Part shown: positions 36,641-47,903 of the stretch, piece after piece
How positions within the stretch are numbered: the stretch's first letter is position 1
Layout of the letters: each line of letters opens with the position of its first letter
Origin: Nageia nagi
Taxonomy: Eukaryota > Pinophyta
DNA: 64,000 bases
Assembly (NCBI GenBank): GCA_050084985.1
Contig: JBITNC010000001.1
Coordinates: 43,214,001 to 43,278,000, forward strand
Direction: 5' to 3'
Notes under the pieces: generated by a model
The model's database searches: none
What the model was told of the DNA's origin: nothing
What the model saw: the letters and a program-made list of their open reading frames with translations, nothing else
Program-made: the position numbers and the translations under genes

Positions 36641-36975
36641 GGCCTAGGGATATACCAAAATGCCCCCCATCAACATTAGGTTAATAGTATCTTTCCCATT
36701 GAAATAGAGAATGTAATTGATCCTTGTGACCCAAATGGTAAACTTTTTGTTGGAATGATAGGTGTCATAATAAAAGCGCAAAAGGCTTCAGGAAAACATG
36801 TCTAGCCCTGATCATCAGTAAGAAACACCACAAGTATCTCAGCTTATAACAATTCCAAGACCCCAACTACCTCTTAGAATATCAATCAAAGAAACCGTTA
36901 AACAATAATTAAAACTTACACCCCTTAAAATGATGTTATACCAATTGCTGGAAGAGTAAACACCCCATAGGGATG
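36641..36975 (+). mobile_element. Degenerate gag-protease linker
   Basis: Frames continue in pieces (for example NVIDPCDPNGKLFVG at about 36710) between the knuckle and the protease. There is no domain of its own. Confidence 0.4.
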
Positions 36976-36977
36976 TA

Positions 36978-37560
36978 ATGGATAAAATCCTATGCACTTT
37001 GGAAATTGATGCTCATAATCCAAATAGTTTCATGACATGGATTAACAATGTTAGGATAGGTACTAAACTTATAATAAGTTACCATGACCATGAAATGAAG
37101 ACAACACCTGATACAAATGGGCTTGATCCCCCACTCCACATTATAGTAGAAGTGGATGGTAAGCTATATAAAAGGATATTGATAGATGGTGGCTTGGCAA
37201 TAAATATTATTTCATTAAGTACTTTTTAGAATTTGGGCATTATTGTGTCATATATTTTGACTTCATAATTGCAAATCAAAGCCTTCAATGATGCCTTATG
37301 TGAAACCATAGGATCCATTAGCTTGCCTATCAAAGTAGGGGTAAAAATAGTACAAACTATTTTGCATATTATTGAAGGGGATATCATGCAATATAATGTT
37401 CTTCTAGGAAGACCTTGGATTAGGCACATGCAATGTGTTCCATCTACCCATCATATATGTATTAAATACATATACAATGGGATATTCCATCATGTACTTA
37501 GATATAAGAACCCCTATTCACATTTTAATATGGTGATCCTACCGAATGATATATAACTCC
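36978..37560 (+). mobile_element. Ty3/gypsy aspartic protease remnant
   Basis: The frame gives an E-V-D-G-K-L-Y-K-R-I-L-I-D-G-G-L-A-I-N segment: the retropepsin flap-side strand, then the active-site D-G-G (plant Ty3 proteases of this group use D-G-G/D-S-G). After a frame break, the second half follows as GSISLPIKVGVKIVQTILH, then YNVLLGRPWIRHM and PSTHHICIKY, the standard end of this protease family. The active-site Asp is kept, but an in-frame stop follows (about 37228) and the second half is in another frame. In an intact element this enzyme cuts the gag-pol polyprotein. Confidence 0.8.
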
Positions 37561-38560
37561 CATCCCCTCACTTTTCAATAGAGCTAATAAAAGAACATCT
37601 TGAGGGTCATAAGGCCACAAAACATTCTCCCACACCTTAAACATCCCAACATGAGGAGGAAAATGCCTCATATCCAAAAATGAAGGTAATTGATACCACA
37701 CCTATAACTAATTCCCAAGTTGTACCTATTTATGAAAAGAACCATTGGGAGCAAGAAGCAAGATATATGGATACAAAAACTAATACTTCTTCATCCAAAT
37801 AGCCTATCACTTTTAGTACAACCATCAGGAAAACAAGTGAGGGTGAGAGAATTTTGAGGATAGGCTTAGTGATAATAAAATTCTCCGATCACCACATGAG
37901 CTAATACAAAATCAAAGATGCAATGTTTTGCATTCCTTCCATAAGGGAGGAAGGTCAAACACACACATCTCACTTGGTCATAGGAAATAAAATGCCAATA
38001 GGAATTTATCCTAACCAAAATTTATTTATTTATGCTAGCTGGGTAGATCCTACTAAAATAAAAACCAAGGAGATCCCTAACCATGAAGGCACTTTGTATG
38101 CAACCCTCGAATACTTAGATCCTTTAGTCAAAACATTTATGTAGTGATATTTTCAAAAATGCCATTGGCAGGGTAATGGTTTAGGGAAATATGAACAAGG
38201 ACCTAGAGGTATCATCAAGATCAACTACCAAATGCCCTATGATAAAAGAGGATTAGGGTATGTAGAAGAAGGTGCAAGACAATATCCATGAGAGAGAGGT
38301 GAACTTGAAGCTAAGATTATTGATTTTGAGGATATGGATAAATCACCACCTTGGGAAATACCAAGAGATGATAGTTGGTCAGACTTATCCATCTCAAAAG
38401 ACTTCTTTGAGAAATGTGTAATAGATACTCCAACACAAAAGTAACTTTCTAAGTAAATATGGTCATTATTAGAGAATGCCATTCTCTCCCATCATCTCCT
38501 TCAAGCTAGGGCAAGTATCTTTTGATGGATTAAGAAGTGAAGAATTTGATTTGCCTTATG
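37561..38560 (+). mobile_element. Ty3/gypsy polyprotein segment with G-patch
   Basis: Downstream of the protease a G-patch-like motif is seen at about 38160-38280: GNGLGKYEQG, then NYQMPYDKRGLGYVEEGA. G-patch domains after the protease are known in some retroviral and plant Ty3 polyproteins. The region before it (37923-38144) is open for 73 codons and contains HLVIGNKMPIGIYPNQNLF. Stops break the frame before and after. Confidence 0.6.
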
Positions 38561-38995
38561 AGTTAGATGTGCTCACCTAGTTACCTTATCTAATGGTGGA
38601 TGATCAAATAGCTAATTTTACACTTCTCATAGAAAATACATTAGAATATGATTGCAATGACATGAATATGATTCTTAATTCACATGAGTTTATCGTAAAT
38701 AGCATCCTGGATGAACAAGAACCTATCAAATATGAGCCCTTAGAGGATACACATTGGATTCCTATCCCTAACCAATTAGAGGAAGGATCACACATGTTGA
38801 TTGAAGGAGTCCTTAAAGTTGACATCAATGATGATCTTAACAACCCAAGAATAATAAACTAGGTGAATCTTTAAATGAATGAGAGCAAAAACAGTATACT
38901 CAAATACTCAAGGATAGATGAAAGTTGTTCACTTGGACCTATGAAGATATACTTGGATTAGACCAAAAGCTAGTAGTGCATAATTTAAAGTAACA
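38561..38995 (+). mobile_element. Pre-RT segment, element truncated before RT catalytic core
   Basis: A frame of 89 codons at 38593-38862 is followed, in a shifted frame at about 38880-38990, by YTQILKDR-x-KLFTWTYEDILGLDQ and KLVVHNLK. This is the short conserved stretch just before the RT domain in plant Ty3 elements (usually F-A-W-S-Y-E-D-M-P-G-L-D-P). After this point, homology ends and no RT (no Y/F-x-D-D block), RNase H or integrase follows on this strand. Confidence 0.7.
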
Positions 38996-39390
38996 TATCA
39001 TAAGTAAGGTACAAATATATAACCATCGCATGATATTACCATACAAACTAGTAAAGCATTGAAAAGATAAATATCATAAAACATATCATATATCCATGAT
39101 ACTATATACACCAAACAAAGTGTTAGAATAAACATATATAAGGCATAATATAATCATCTAGCACATCACAAAGAAAATATTCATCATAATCAATGATAAA
39201 AAGTAAACATGCATTAATATGAGTAACTCATCACATCTCATAAATAAACTCATCCATTTCATGACTCCCAAATATGCATCCATACATAACAATAAAGGTG
39301 TATAGAAAAAACACCATAATATGTGTGTGTAGGACATATAAAAAGTCAAACTATAATGGAAACATAAAGATTCCTCTCAAGTGGGTAAGC
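38996..39390. other. Junction DNA between the Ty3 remnant and the PMD pseudogene
   Basis: AT-rich with no protein motif. The minus-strand 63-codon frame at 39158-39349 is Met/Leu/Phe-rich and shows no domain. Confidence 0.35.
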
Positions 39391-39394
39391 TCCC

Positions 39395-40905
39395 CTTGGA
39401 TCTAGGTAATAAGTTGCTAGCCTTGATCAATAAGATATATCAATCCATTAATATCCTCTAAGAAGGAGTCTACATTCCTCGTAGCTCCTCTAGTATGCCT
39501 AACTCCTATAGGAGTGGTAATGTCAACATTAGGAAGAGGCCTAGTTTGATCATCCCTATGAACTCCACCCTCCACATCTGGGTGCTATAATCCCTTGTTA
39601 GTAACATCCACATGGTGACCATCCTCATCTAGCCTTCATTGTTATGGGGCTCTCTCTCTCTCATCAAAAGTTATGGGAGGCTCCTCTGTAATAACGTGCT
39701 CATCTCCTCCATGCATGATCCTCTGTACAAATTAACTAAGGTCATCTAGGTGTCACAAGCATTGAAAGTGGCACTTACAGCAAGCCCATCAATGTTATCA
39801 AGTGATGGATCTTCTCCATCAAAATTAGGCCCAACATATACCAATGGCTCTACATCATCACTGCATTGGTATCCTCTCACTGATATATTCAAAGAGGAGC
39901 AAGAATATCCTAGAATAAGTTGAACTATCATTGCATGTAACCATAAGGGAATAGCTCTAATGAAGTAGCTAATTGGCCTCACAAAACTTTCTCCTATCTC
40001 ATACTGACCAACTAATGGGTAGTATAAGGGTAATTTGGGATAGCCATGTCTATTTGCCATATGATCTATGCATCAGTAAGAGAACTAAAAACCCTATAGT
40101 AAAAGGGATGTCCCTCCTCCTCCCATTGGTGTGATGGATCATATATGTATGGTTCCAATAGTAGATGCCATTGCTAAAGTGTGTTCCCATAGTAATAAGA
40201 CTATGAAGGCCTGGTGGCCTAATTGGTTGAATATGCTCATATGCAAAAGTAGTAAGGAAGATAGTAAGACTAATAGATGGCCTATCTAACTACCTAAAGA
40301 AAAATAACTCTCTGTATACCATTGCCAATAAAGTTGGAATCTAGGAAAAAACCTTCTATATAATCAACATGTTAGCAATCATAGGTGTCAAGCCACATGC
40401 AAGATGACCAACACCAGTGTTTGGAATCCCATAACATAAATTGGTACCAATCAAGTAAGTTATGAGATGATAAGAAACTCTTATCTCCTCACTCCTCATC
40501 CATAACATATTATAGGGAAGTCCCCCTAAAGACATCAATGCCATAATAGGTGCACACTCATCAACCCCATATATCTCCTTAATCGCATCATGAGTAATAA
40601 CTTGATCATCCTAAGTCTCAATAAGCACTTTGCGCATAGGTAACTACAAAATGCAATGTACATCCTCAATGATAAGAGTGATGTGACCTATTGGTAGTAC
40701 AAAAGCATTGATAGAGGTATCCCAACACTCCATCAATGCATATAACATAGAATAATCAAATGTAATCCAGCCCATCTCAGGAATAGTCCCAAAACCCATA
40801 GCCTCTAACAACTCCCTGTCTGCTAGCAATAGTGAACTAGCAACCTCTATCAGGATGGTAAGGTATCTCCCTCGTGCAATGAAATGCTTGTGATCCTATC
40901 AAATA
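39395..40905 (-). pseudogene. Plant mobile domain (PMD, MAIN-like) pseudogene
   Basis: Read from 40905 downwards on the minus strand, frames in order give ELLEAMGFGTIPEM, then YALMECWDTSINAFVLPIGHIT and LIIEDVHCIL. This follows the PMD pattern: L-x-x-L-x-E-R-W-x-x-x-T-x-x-F-x-L-P-x-G-E-x-T-V-T-L-E-D-V. A middle part follows (TYLIGTNLCYGIPNTGVGHL), then a C-terminal part (MANRHGYPKLPLYYPLVGQ, through RAIPLWLHAM). An acidic and His-rich end at about 39400-39700 is open apart from a few stops. PMDs occur in plant MAIN/MAIL proteins and have repeatedly been taken up by transposons. At least four in-frame stops are seen. It lies tail-to-tail with the Ty3 remnant ending at 38995, and the element class that carried it cannot be told. 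Confidence 0.6.
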
Positions 40906-40909
40906 AAAG

Positions 40910-40948
40910 GGGGATATATATATATATACATACATGCATAATACAATG

Positions 40949-40987
<39 letters not shown>

Positions 40988-41010
40988 TAATATCTATATA
41001 TTATATTAGA
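40910..41010. repeat. TA-rich microsatellite
   Basis: Long runs of TA with a few insertions (40915-40940, 40950-41005). It abuts the upstream end of the PMD pseudogene. Confidence 0.95.
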
Positions 41011-42965
41011 GTTTTTTGAACACTAGCAATCACTAAATGGGGGTCAGGTATTTTAAATAGTCACCAATGATTTTGGTTCGATCACTAGAGACCCTAGAAA
41101 CTCCATAGAGCCAATGGGTGGAACTTGACATTTTTAAAAAAATTCTTTATACTAAATAAAAGCTAAAAAACATAAAAAGGACTCTTACCCATTAAGTAAA
41201 TACATACATTGGGCATTTATAATGGATCAAATACAAGTTTAAATGATTTAAAATTGATAAAACTAGAAATAACCAAGTAGGGCATCTATCTTAGCTCTGT
41301 AGATGGGGTATTCGATCTCTGCCCAAGAATTAAGTAAGGAGCCATTGATCTAGAGGAGACATGAGGTAATCTAGCGATTAAAATTGTAGGAGTGAAAGGT
41401 GTGGTCTGAATCTTTATCAAAAAGCCAAGTGTAAAATGACAAAGACTTGAATATCTCTTTGTTTAAAACCCCTTTTTGCATGAAGATCATTAGCGATCAA
41501 AGAATAAATGCTGATGCTCTTATCATCAATGTTAACATTATTTATCTAAATGTGATTAACCTTTTCCCTCAAGATAAAAAAAATAGCAAATGATGTTTGT
41601 CAAAAATTTGTAAACAATATGAAAGGAACACAACTAAATCTAGGACCAAGAAAAAGGGTGAATAATTTAATATCAAACCTGAGTTTGGCATAAAAAGCAT
41701 GAAAGGTCACTCAGAACTTGATCTTGTTAGATGAAAGCAAATACACCAAAATCAAGGTTAAAATACTAAAAGGGAAACAAAATCCTCATTACATTTTTTT
41801 CATTATCATAAAGATTCTTGGAATAAAAGATTCCATGAATGACTATACAATAGAAATGTAATAGTGTAACAACCTCTTAAACATAATCAAAATGCATCAC
41901 TTAGCACTAATATAAAAAAAGGGTTTGATTAAAATAAATATAATTGAGTTCATTCACCATGGTATCTTACTCCATGAAAATAGTCTTACGATAAATTTTT
42001 CGATTGTTTGTCATTGCATTGACATGCTTTTTGAAATGGGTGATAATATAGATAGCAAAAATCTACCCAATAAGTGATTATAGAAATTGCATTGGTTTAT
42101 CCCAAATGTATCATCATATATTTTTGATGATACTTTATCTCTTGCAAGCAAGTGTTGATTTTATAATAAAAAAATCAATGAATTATAGAAAATAAAGTCT
42201 TGAGGGTAAGAATTGGGTCAAACATAAGTGATCCTTTCTAGGTGTCAATGACCAAGGGTAAGTCATTAGTGATCATCTAAGAAACATTGATGATCTTTGC
42301 AAAATAGTGAAAACCTAAAAGGAGGATCAAATCCTTTTATCGATTATCAGGTAGGATATTCAAAAAACTAGGATTACCTCACGAACTTGGTTATTTCTAT
42401 GATTTTATAATTTATCTAAGTTTGCTAATATTAGGAAAAAATATAAATAAAGGTTGCTATTAAATATACCTCCAAAAAGGAAAAAAGGGTCTCTGATATT
42501 GATTTTAAATAGAGTCATGCTGCAAAAATGAAAATTAAGATGAGTATTTGATTTCCTAATATTATGTTATATTATCTTAAGGAATTCATCTCAATTCTTT
42601 ATATCATATTTGTAGGTGCTTGTGATGTTGTGTTAAGTTACTTGTGTGTAAAAGACCATACAATGAACCTCATAGATCAAAGGAGCCATCAAAGATTTGT
42701 ACCTTCTAGGAGACATCACATTCAATAGCTTACTACATTTTATGGGCATTGAATGTGTTCATTTCATAGATCTTTGTACTTTAGTTATCACACATATTTA
42801 TATTATAGCCTAGAGGCTCTACATTATAATTTAGTTAGGTCAATATGATCATAGCAGCTACTTATTTGATGTAAATGGAGGAACAAGTTAATAAATATAT
42901 TTCATGTGTTTGTGAGATTGTTTGGTTCTATAGACCATCTATAGGTGGAGCTAGTTTCTCATTTA
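41011..42965. other. AT-rich stretch, no gene recognised
   Basis: Nothing in any frame has a known motif. A few blocks repeat loosely ('tagcgatcaaa', 'gatcatctaag'). Confidence 0.35.
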
Positions 42966-42969
42966 CATT

Positions 42970-43055
42970 CTATACATACATACATACATATATATAAAAA
43001 TAATATATATATATATATATATTAAATATATATATATAATATATAAATATAAAAA
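42970..43055. repeat. TA/CATA microsatellite
   Basis: CATACATACATA followed by long TA runs. The minus-strand Tyr/Ile-rich frames across it are microsatellite artefacts. Confidence 0.95.
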
Positions 43056-43059
43056 TACA

Positions 43060-43870
43060 ATGATAATAAAATAGATGAAAAATAGAAAATATATGGATAT
43101 GGGGTTGATATATACAAATGGATGATAACCTATAAAGATATGTATCAAGATATAGGCAATAAATCCAAGTAGATGAAATCTTATAAAGAGATGTAAATAT
43201 GTAGATAATGATTATAAATGTACAAAAACACATGATGAAATATATCAAGGTATGGATAATGTAAAAATGAACAACAACCTATGAGAGAACACATCAAGAT
43301 ATTAATGATATGTCCAAGAATATGATAACTTATAAAGATATACATTGAGATATGAATGATTAATCTAAGTGTACATAAATCCATAAACGATAAGGATGAT
43401 AAATCAAAGGACATAACCTATAAATGAATATATTAAATATCTATCCATTCAAATAGGAAACTATGAAAATATATATCAATAATGAATGGCAAATCCATAT
43501 TAAGGACTTATGTAGGATTTATCAAGATATTGATGAGGAGTCCATGAAAAGATATAACACAATATAAGAAATAATTCCTAGTGACTATCCAATAAAACAT
43601 GTTTCCATATATTATGATATATCTAAGTAGATCAATAATACATGAAATAATACATCATGATCTTGGTAATAAACAAAATGGAGGATGAATTGTAAGAGAT
43701 ATCTCAAGATATGGATGATAATCCCATGTAAATAAAAACACATAGAAATATATAAAGATATGGGAGATTTACCCAAAAAAGGAATCCCATAAAAGGATAT
43801 CAAGATATGGGCAATGAGCTCAAATACAATAACCCATGAATGACACATTTGTAACACTTAAGAATAAAAA
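43060..43870 (+). repeat. 50-bp minisatellite, about 15 diverged copies
   Basis: The landmark 'atcaagatatggataat', with variants, is at about 43144, 43195, 43244, 43293, 43344, 43475, 43521, 43568, 43701, 43752 and 43798, so spacing is close to 50 throughout. Each unit also contains an 'aacctataaagatat'-like part. The open minus-strand frames in this region follow from the repeat. Confidence 0.8.
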
Positions 43871-46314
43871 GTCAATGATCAAGGTGTTAAGATGTTTATT
43901 ATTTCATTAGAATTTTTATCAATGTGGAACTAATTTTAAATTAGTATTTTCATAATAAAATAATTATGGATATTCTTAGAGATGTTCAAGATATATATAA
44001 GATGTGCATAAAGTTGGGTTTGACACTCCAAAAATTGATGAAACTATAAAATTCACCTAAGAAATTAGATAAAAACATAAATGGGCATCCAATACAACTA
44101 AAATCAGGTATGGATACCCATTTCCTTACAATAAAAGAAGATATAACGAAACTAAGATAAGATTATGAGCATTCAAAGCTCAATTGCATACCTACAATAG
44201 AAAATAAACTAGATAGTTGAAGTAGTAATCATTGGTGGGATAAAATATTTGCTATCAAAATTTGAATATGATCTCGTCCACTAATTTTAACAAAATCATA
44301 TATATGTTGAGATTTGAGTGAAAAGTTTTTTGAAGGAGAATGACAAGCTAGGATCATTACATCATTGCCATTTGATTAGTATAAATATGTAGTTGATGTT
44401 GTATTAATAAAAAAGATTCAATATTTGATCAAGATTAGGAATTGATCATTATGTATATGATATTGTAATAAGAGAAGGGTATCGTAAATAGTTTTATTAA
44501 GAAATATTCAAGGAGGTAGTCCCCTCAAAGTGGTTTGTGGTAGTATACTCCCTTGAAGTTCTTAATAGGAATTATTGTTCTCTTGAAACTTTTATGTAAT
44601 TAATAATCACATGTCTATTACAACCATAATAAGGCTACACCTTGTGGTATAGATACTTGAGGTTAGCTTTGATTAGGATTTTGTGATTACAATGATATAA
44701 TGCTTATTTTTAAAATTTCAATATATTCTATCTACCTATAAATGAGGCAACTATGAAACTTGTGCATGTGTAACTCAACCTTCAATTAACATTAATGTGA
44801 AGTAAAGAATATATTATCAAATAAAAATTATTCCTCAAATAAAATCATGATCTTCAAAATTGTAATACGAATAATTTTATTGTAAGAACTTTACCATCAC
44901 TCAATCTTTACAGGAATTATTACTACACATATTTATTAAACATGTCAAGAATGGATCTTTGTGAGTAAAGGTATTTAAAGGTAAATTATATTAAACATCC
45001 ATTGGAGACCAATTGATCTATGGGATGGACAGTTGTAGTAGACCATTACATAGCATATTATAATTACTCAAAAAATTAGAAAAGCATAGTCTACTAGTAT
45101 TATAGAAATATAATATTTGACACAAATAATTATGTTGAAAATTTCACAATCCTATATAGCATCCAATTAATGAAGTTCATGGATCTCCATAATACTATAA
45201 TTATGATATTCACTATTTATGAAATAACTACAAATTATGTATAATTATTGCATATCGAGCTTGAGTAACAATCTCATTGTCTAATTCTAGTATAGAAGGA
45301 GAAACTTCAATACTTATCTAATATGTCTACTAAAGAAACATGGAAATTTTAGTTTTAATAATGAAAATATTACAATAAAGAATTATAGAATAATGACCAT
45401 AGATTTCAATTTTTTTATAAAATCACATGAGATAATAAATAATATTCTTTTGATCAAAGGTTTCTTGAAAACATTTAGATGTGGAAATTACCTTATCCCT
45501 GAATTAATTGATATTACTATCAATTTTGGGGTTAAATGCAAGCTTTTGTTATTACTTTATTCATAATTTCATTATTCTACTTTTTGATGAATGTCTTTAT
45601 ATAAACTTGTATTTTTAAATCAATATAAACTAGTATTTATTATTTTTTTTCAACAATAATACTATACATAAAATATAAATAATGTATTGTATAGATATTT
45701 AAAAAGTAACTTTTAATAATTTTAATTTAATAACTTAGTTAATTATTTTTATTAATTGAATATAAATATTATTTACTTAATACACATTTGATTATTTAAT
45801 CAATAGATTATATTTTTTGAATGAAAGGTTAATAATATGAATAAAAGCAATCTTATATGAATTAACACAAGTATAAACTCTTGAAAATCATCTCTCACAG
45901 AATTTATCTCTATTTTAATAATATTTTCAATTTATAAATATATCTTAAAAGGGACTTCATTCCTTTATAATATTATCTATACATTTAAAGGTCATAATTC
46001 TATAATATCTTTTATAAAATATATAATTAAAACTCATGGTCAAAACTTTATATATAGAGTGCAAAACAAAGTTTATAATGTGAAAATTATTTAAGCCAAG
46101 GAATCAACCTATTAACAATTAAAAGTGAGATAAATGATTATATATATATATATATATATGAGAAGCTTCATGCATTGGTTCTTTTTCTGTTCACATGTAG
46201 ATATATCTTTTTCTTCCCATACAAGTTTTTAATCATTCTTTTAAAACTTCAAATTGCAGTTGATATATATATATACATAGAGAGATTGAGATTGAGTTAC
46301 AATATTTTTGTAAT
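43871..46314. other. AT-rich stretch upstream of the receptor kinase fragment
   Basis: No gene or repeat recognised. A TA microsatellite lies at 46140-46160. The lost 5' part of the kinase gene (LRR, membrane segment, N-lobe) is not visible here. Confidence 0.4.
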
Positions 46315-46410
46315 TACACCGAGAGGCATTTCTACAGCTGCAGCATGGCGGGTGGAGTAGGGGAGCAAAATATCGCATGTGAGTCCGTCCGTTAAACAAT
46401 TGGCGGGAAA
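46315..46410 (+). other. Short GC-richer block upstream of the kinase frame
   Basis: Contains an ATG (46346) opening a 16-codon frame, MAGGVGEQNIACESVR, then a stop. It stands out against the AT-rich DNA around it and may be a remnant of an exon or untranslated region of the kinase gene. Function unknown. Confidence 0.25.
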
Positions 46411-46461
46411 ATAATTTTTTTAAAATTAAAATTATATAGCCGACTAAAATATTAAAAGACA

Positions 46462-47262
46462 CATGAATTCTTGGCAGAAATGCAAACTCTGGGCCGCGTC
46501 CGACAAGAAAATCTCATGCCTCTGCTCGGGTGCTGCATCTCCGGGAAAGATAGATTTCTTATATACAAAATCATGTCAAATGGCAGTCTCGGTGATCAAC
46601 TTCACATGAATCCCCCAAGTTTAATTTTTGATAAGCTGAGAGATTTTTCTGTGAGGCTCAAGGTAGCTGTAGGGGCCGCCAGGGGACTCAGATTTCTCCA
46701 CCATGAATGTCTTCCCGTCATTCTCCACCATGATATCAAGGCCAGTAATGTCCTTCTAGATGAGAATTGTAATGCCTTTCTTACAGACTTTGGTCTTGCA
46801 CGCATAATTTCGTATAACGATTCTCATGTCAGCATAATGTTGGTAGGGACTTTGGGGTATGTTCTGCCTGAGTATTCTCAATCCGGGCGAGCTTCGTCTA
46901 AAGGCCATGTTTATAGCTTTGGGGTTGTGCTGTTGGAGCTTACGATTGGGAAAAGACCCTTGGATGATTTCACCAACATGGTTGATACATACTATGGAGG
47001 AATGGTGGAGTGGGCAACAATGACATCTGAGAATAGAACAATAGAAGATATCACTGATCCTGTTGTCAAGGAATGGATTGGAGCTAAGAAGAGCGAAAAC
47101 TTTCGTGCTTCCATTGTAAGGAAGAATGCTGTGCATCAGTTTGTGCGGATTGCAGTAGAATGCACCAAGGAAAACCCAGAAGAGAGGCCCTCTATGATAC
47201 AGGTAGCTCATCAATTGCACCAATTGTATTTGGAGCTCCTATTTGCGGACCAAAATGCTTGA
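46462..47262 (+). CDS. Truncated LRR receptor-like kinase, EMS1-like kinase domain without N-lobe
   Basis: The frame is open from 46456 to the stop at 47260-47262. The first ATG is at 46480, but homology begins at 46462 (HEFLAEM, the alphaC helix with its Glu). It then runs LGRVRQENLMPLLGCC, DRFLIYKIMSNGSLGDQLH, ARGLRFLHH, HHDIKASNVLLDEN, TDFGLAR, GTLGYVLPEYSQSGRASSKG, VYSFGVVLLELTIGKRP and finally ENPEERPSM. This is the kinase domain of plant LRR receptor kinases, closest in wording to the EMS1/BRI1-type group, which phosphorylate partners at the plasma membrane. Missing: LRR ectodomain, membrane segment, Gly-loop and the ATP-binding Lys. The HRD Arg is His, the A-P-E Ala is Leu, and the Asp of G-D-V-Y-S is His. 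The catalytic Asp and DFG are kept. A stop at 46453 blocks extension. It is probably a recent pseudogene or a catalytically dead remnant. Alternatively it is the last exon of a gene with a distant upstream exon. Confidence 0.8.
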   Translation, partial: HEFLAEMQTLGRVRQENLMPLLGCCISGKDRFLIYKIMSNGSLGDQLHMNPPSLIFDKLRDFSVRLKVAVGAARGLRFLHHECLPVILHHDIKASNVLLDENCNAFLTDFGLARIISYNDSHVSIMLVGTLGYVLPEYSQSGRASSKGHVYSFGVVLLELTIGKRPLDDFTNMVDTYYGGMVEWATMTSENRTIEDITDPVVKEWIGAKKSENFRASIVRKNAVHQFVRIAVECTKENPEERPSMIQVAHQLHQLYLELLFADQNA

Positions 47263-47548
47263 CAAAGAGTTCATCTGTTGCTGGATCAAATCAGGGTGTG
47301 CTTACAAACTGTAAGCATCTTTGTTTCAGATGACTTTCTTCTTGGTAATTTCTTCCCTGTAGAATCTATATTTATTGTTGAATAAGGTTGAAGATCTACT
47401 TGTACATGATCAGGTAGCTTTGTATGTTTATGCACAAGGTGTTATATTATAGTTTCGTTAATTCCAAGTCTAAAAGTATGTTATTATTAAGGAAAAATAT
47501 CTAAAATACATATATAATTTCACATAATATTAAAAATATATATTTTTT
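47263..47548 (+). other. 3' flank of the kinase fragment
   Basis: Possibly the 3' untranslated region for its first 150 bases, where base composition stays close to the coding part. I see no strong polyadenylation signal apart from AATAAG at about 47381. Confidence 0.3.
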
Positions 47549-47550
47549 TT

Positions 47551-47662
47551 AAATATCTAAAATACTTATAGAAATAAAAATAAAGAGAAAAAAATACACA
47601 AATAAATATACAATAAGAAAAATTCTATTAAACTATAAAATTATAAGGGTATTTTCGATATT
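47551..47662. mobile_element. MITE-like element with ends shared with the 25.5-28.3 kb segment
   Basis: The left end reads 'aatatctaaaatac' and the right end, reversed, AATATCGAAAATACCC, so they are imperfect terminal inverted repeats. The body ('acacaaataaatat', 'ctattaaactat') matches both arms of the inverted repeat at 25.5 and 28.3 kb. It is likely a short non-autonomous relative of whatever made those arms. Confidence 0.45.
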
Positions 47663-47745
47663 ACACAAAATTATGAAGGTAATTTACAAGGGTATTTTTA
47701 TATTATCTTTTCAAAATACATGAAAAATAGTTAAACTATTTTTAA

Positions 47746-47903
47746 ACTAGCTTTGATATAACCTCTTATATATAAAAAAATGCCAAGAGATATCATTTCG
47801 AGGTGCCTATCTTGGATATAGCAATACCAAGAAATGAGATAGACGCCTCGAAATGATATCTCTCGACATTTTTTGATATATAAAAAGTTATATCAAAGCT
47901 AGT
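47746..47903. repeat. 158-bp near-perfect hairpin (MITE or small-RNA precursor-like)
   Basis: Arms 47746-47812 and 47837-47903 (67 bases each) pair with seven mismatches and a 24-base loop. Both ends start ACTAGCTTTGATATA when read inwards. Read as a minus-strand transcript, five of the seven mismatches become G-U pairs, leaving two true mismatches. It sits about 480 bases downstream of the kinase stop. No clear target-site duplication is seen beyond the palindromic CTAG at each end. Confidence 0.85.

Noticed and set aside
37226-37429. 67-codon minus-strand frame opposite the Ty3 protease
   Set aside because: Antisense shadow of a recognised protease segment.
40200-40240. tRNA-like string 'ggtggcctaattggttga'
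   Set aside because: It lies inside the PMD pseudogene frame and has no matching second half.
42963-43857. Tyr/Ile-rich minus-strand frames
   Set aside because: They are produced by a TA microsatellite and the 50-bp array.
46756-47223. 155-codon minus-strand frame opposite the kinase
   Set aside because: Shadow of the kinase reading frame, with no independent motif.
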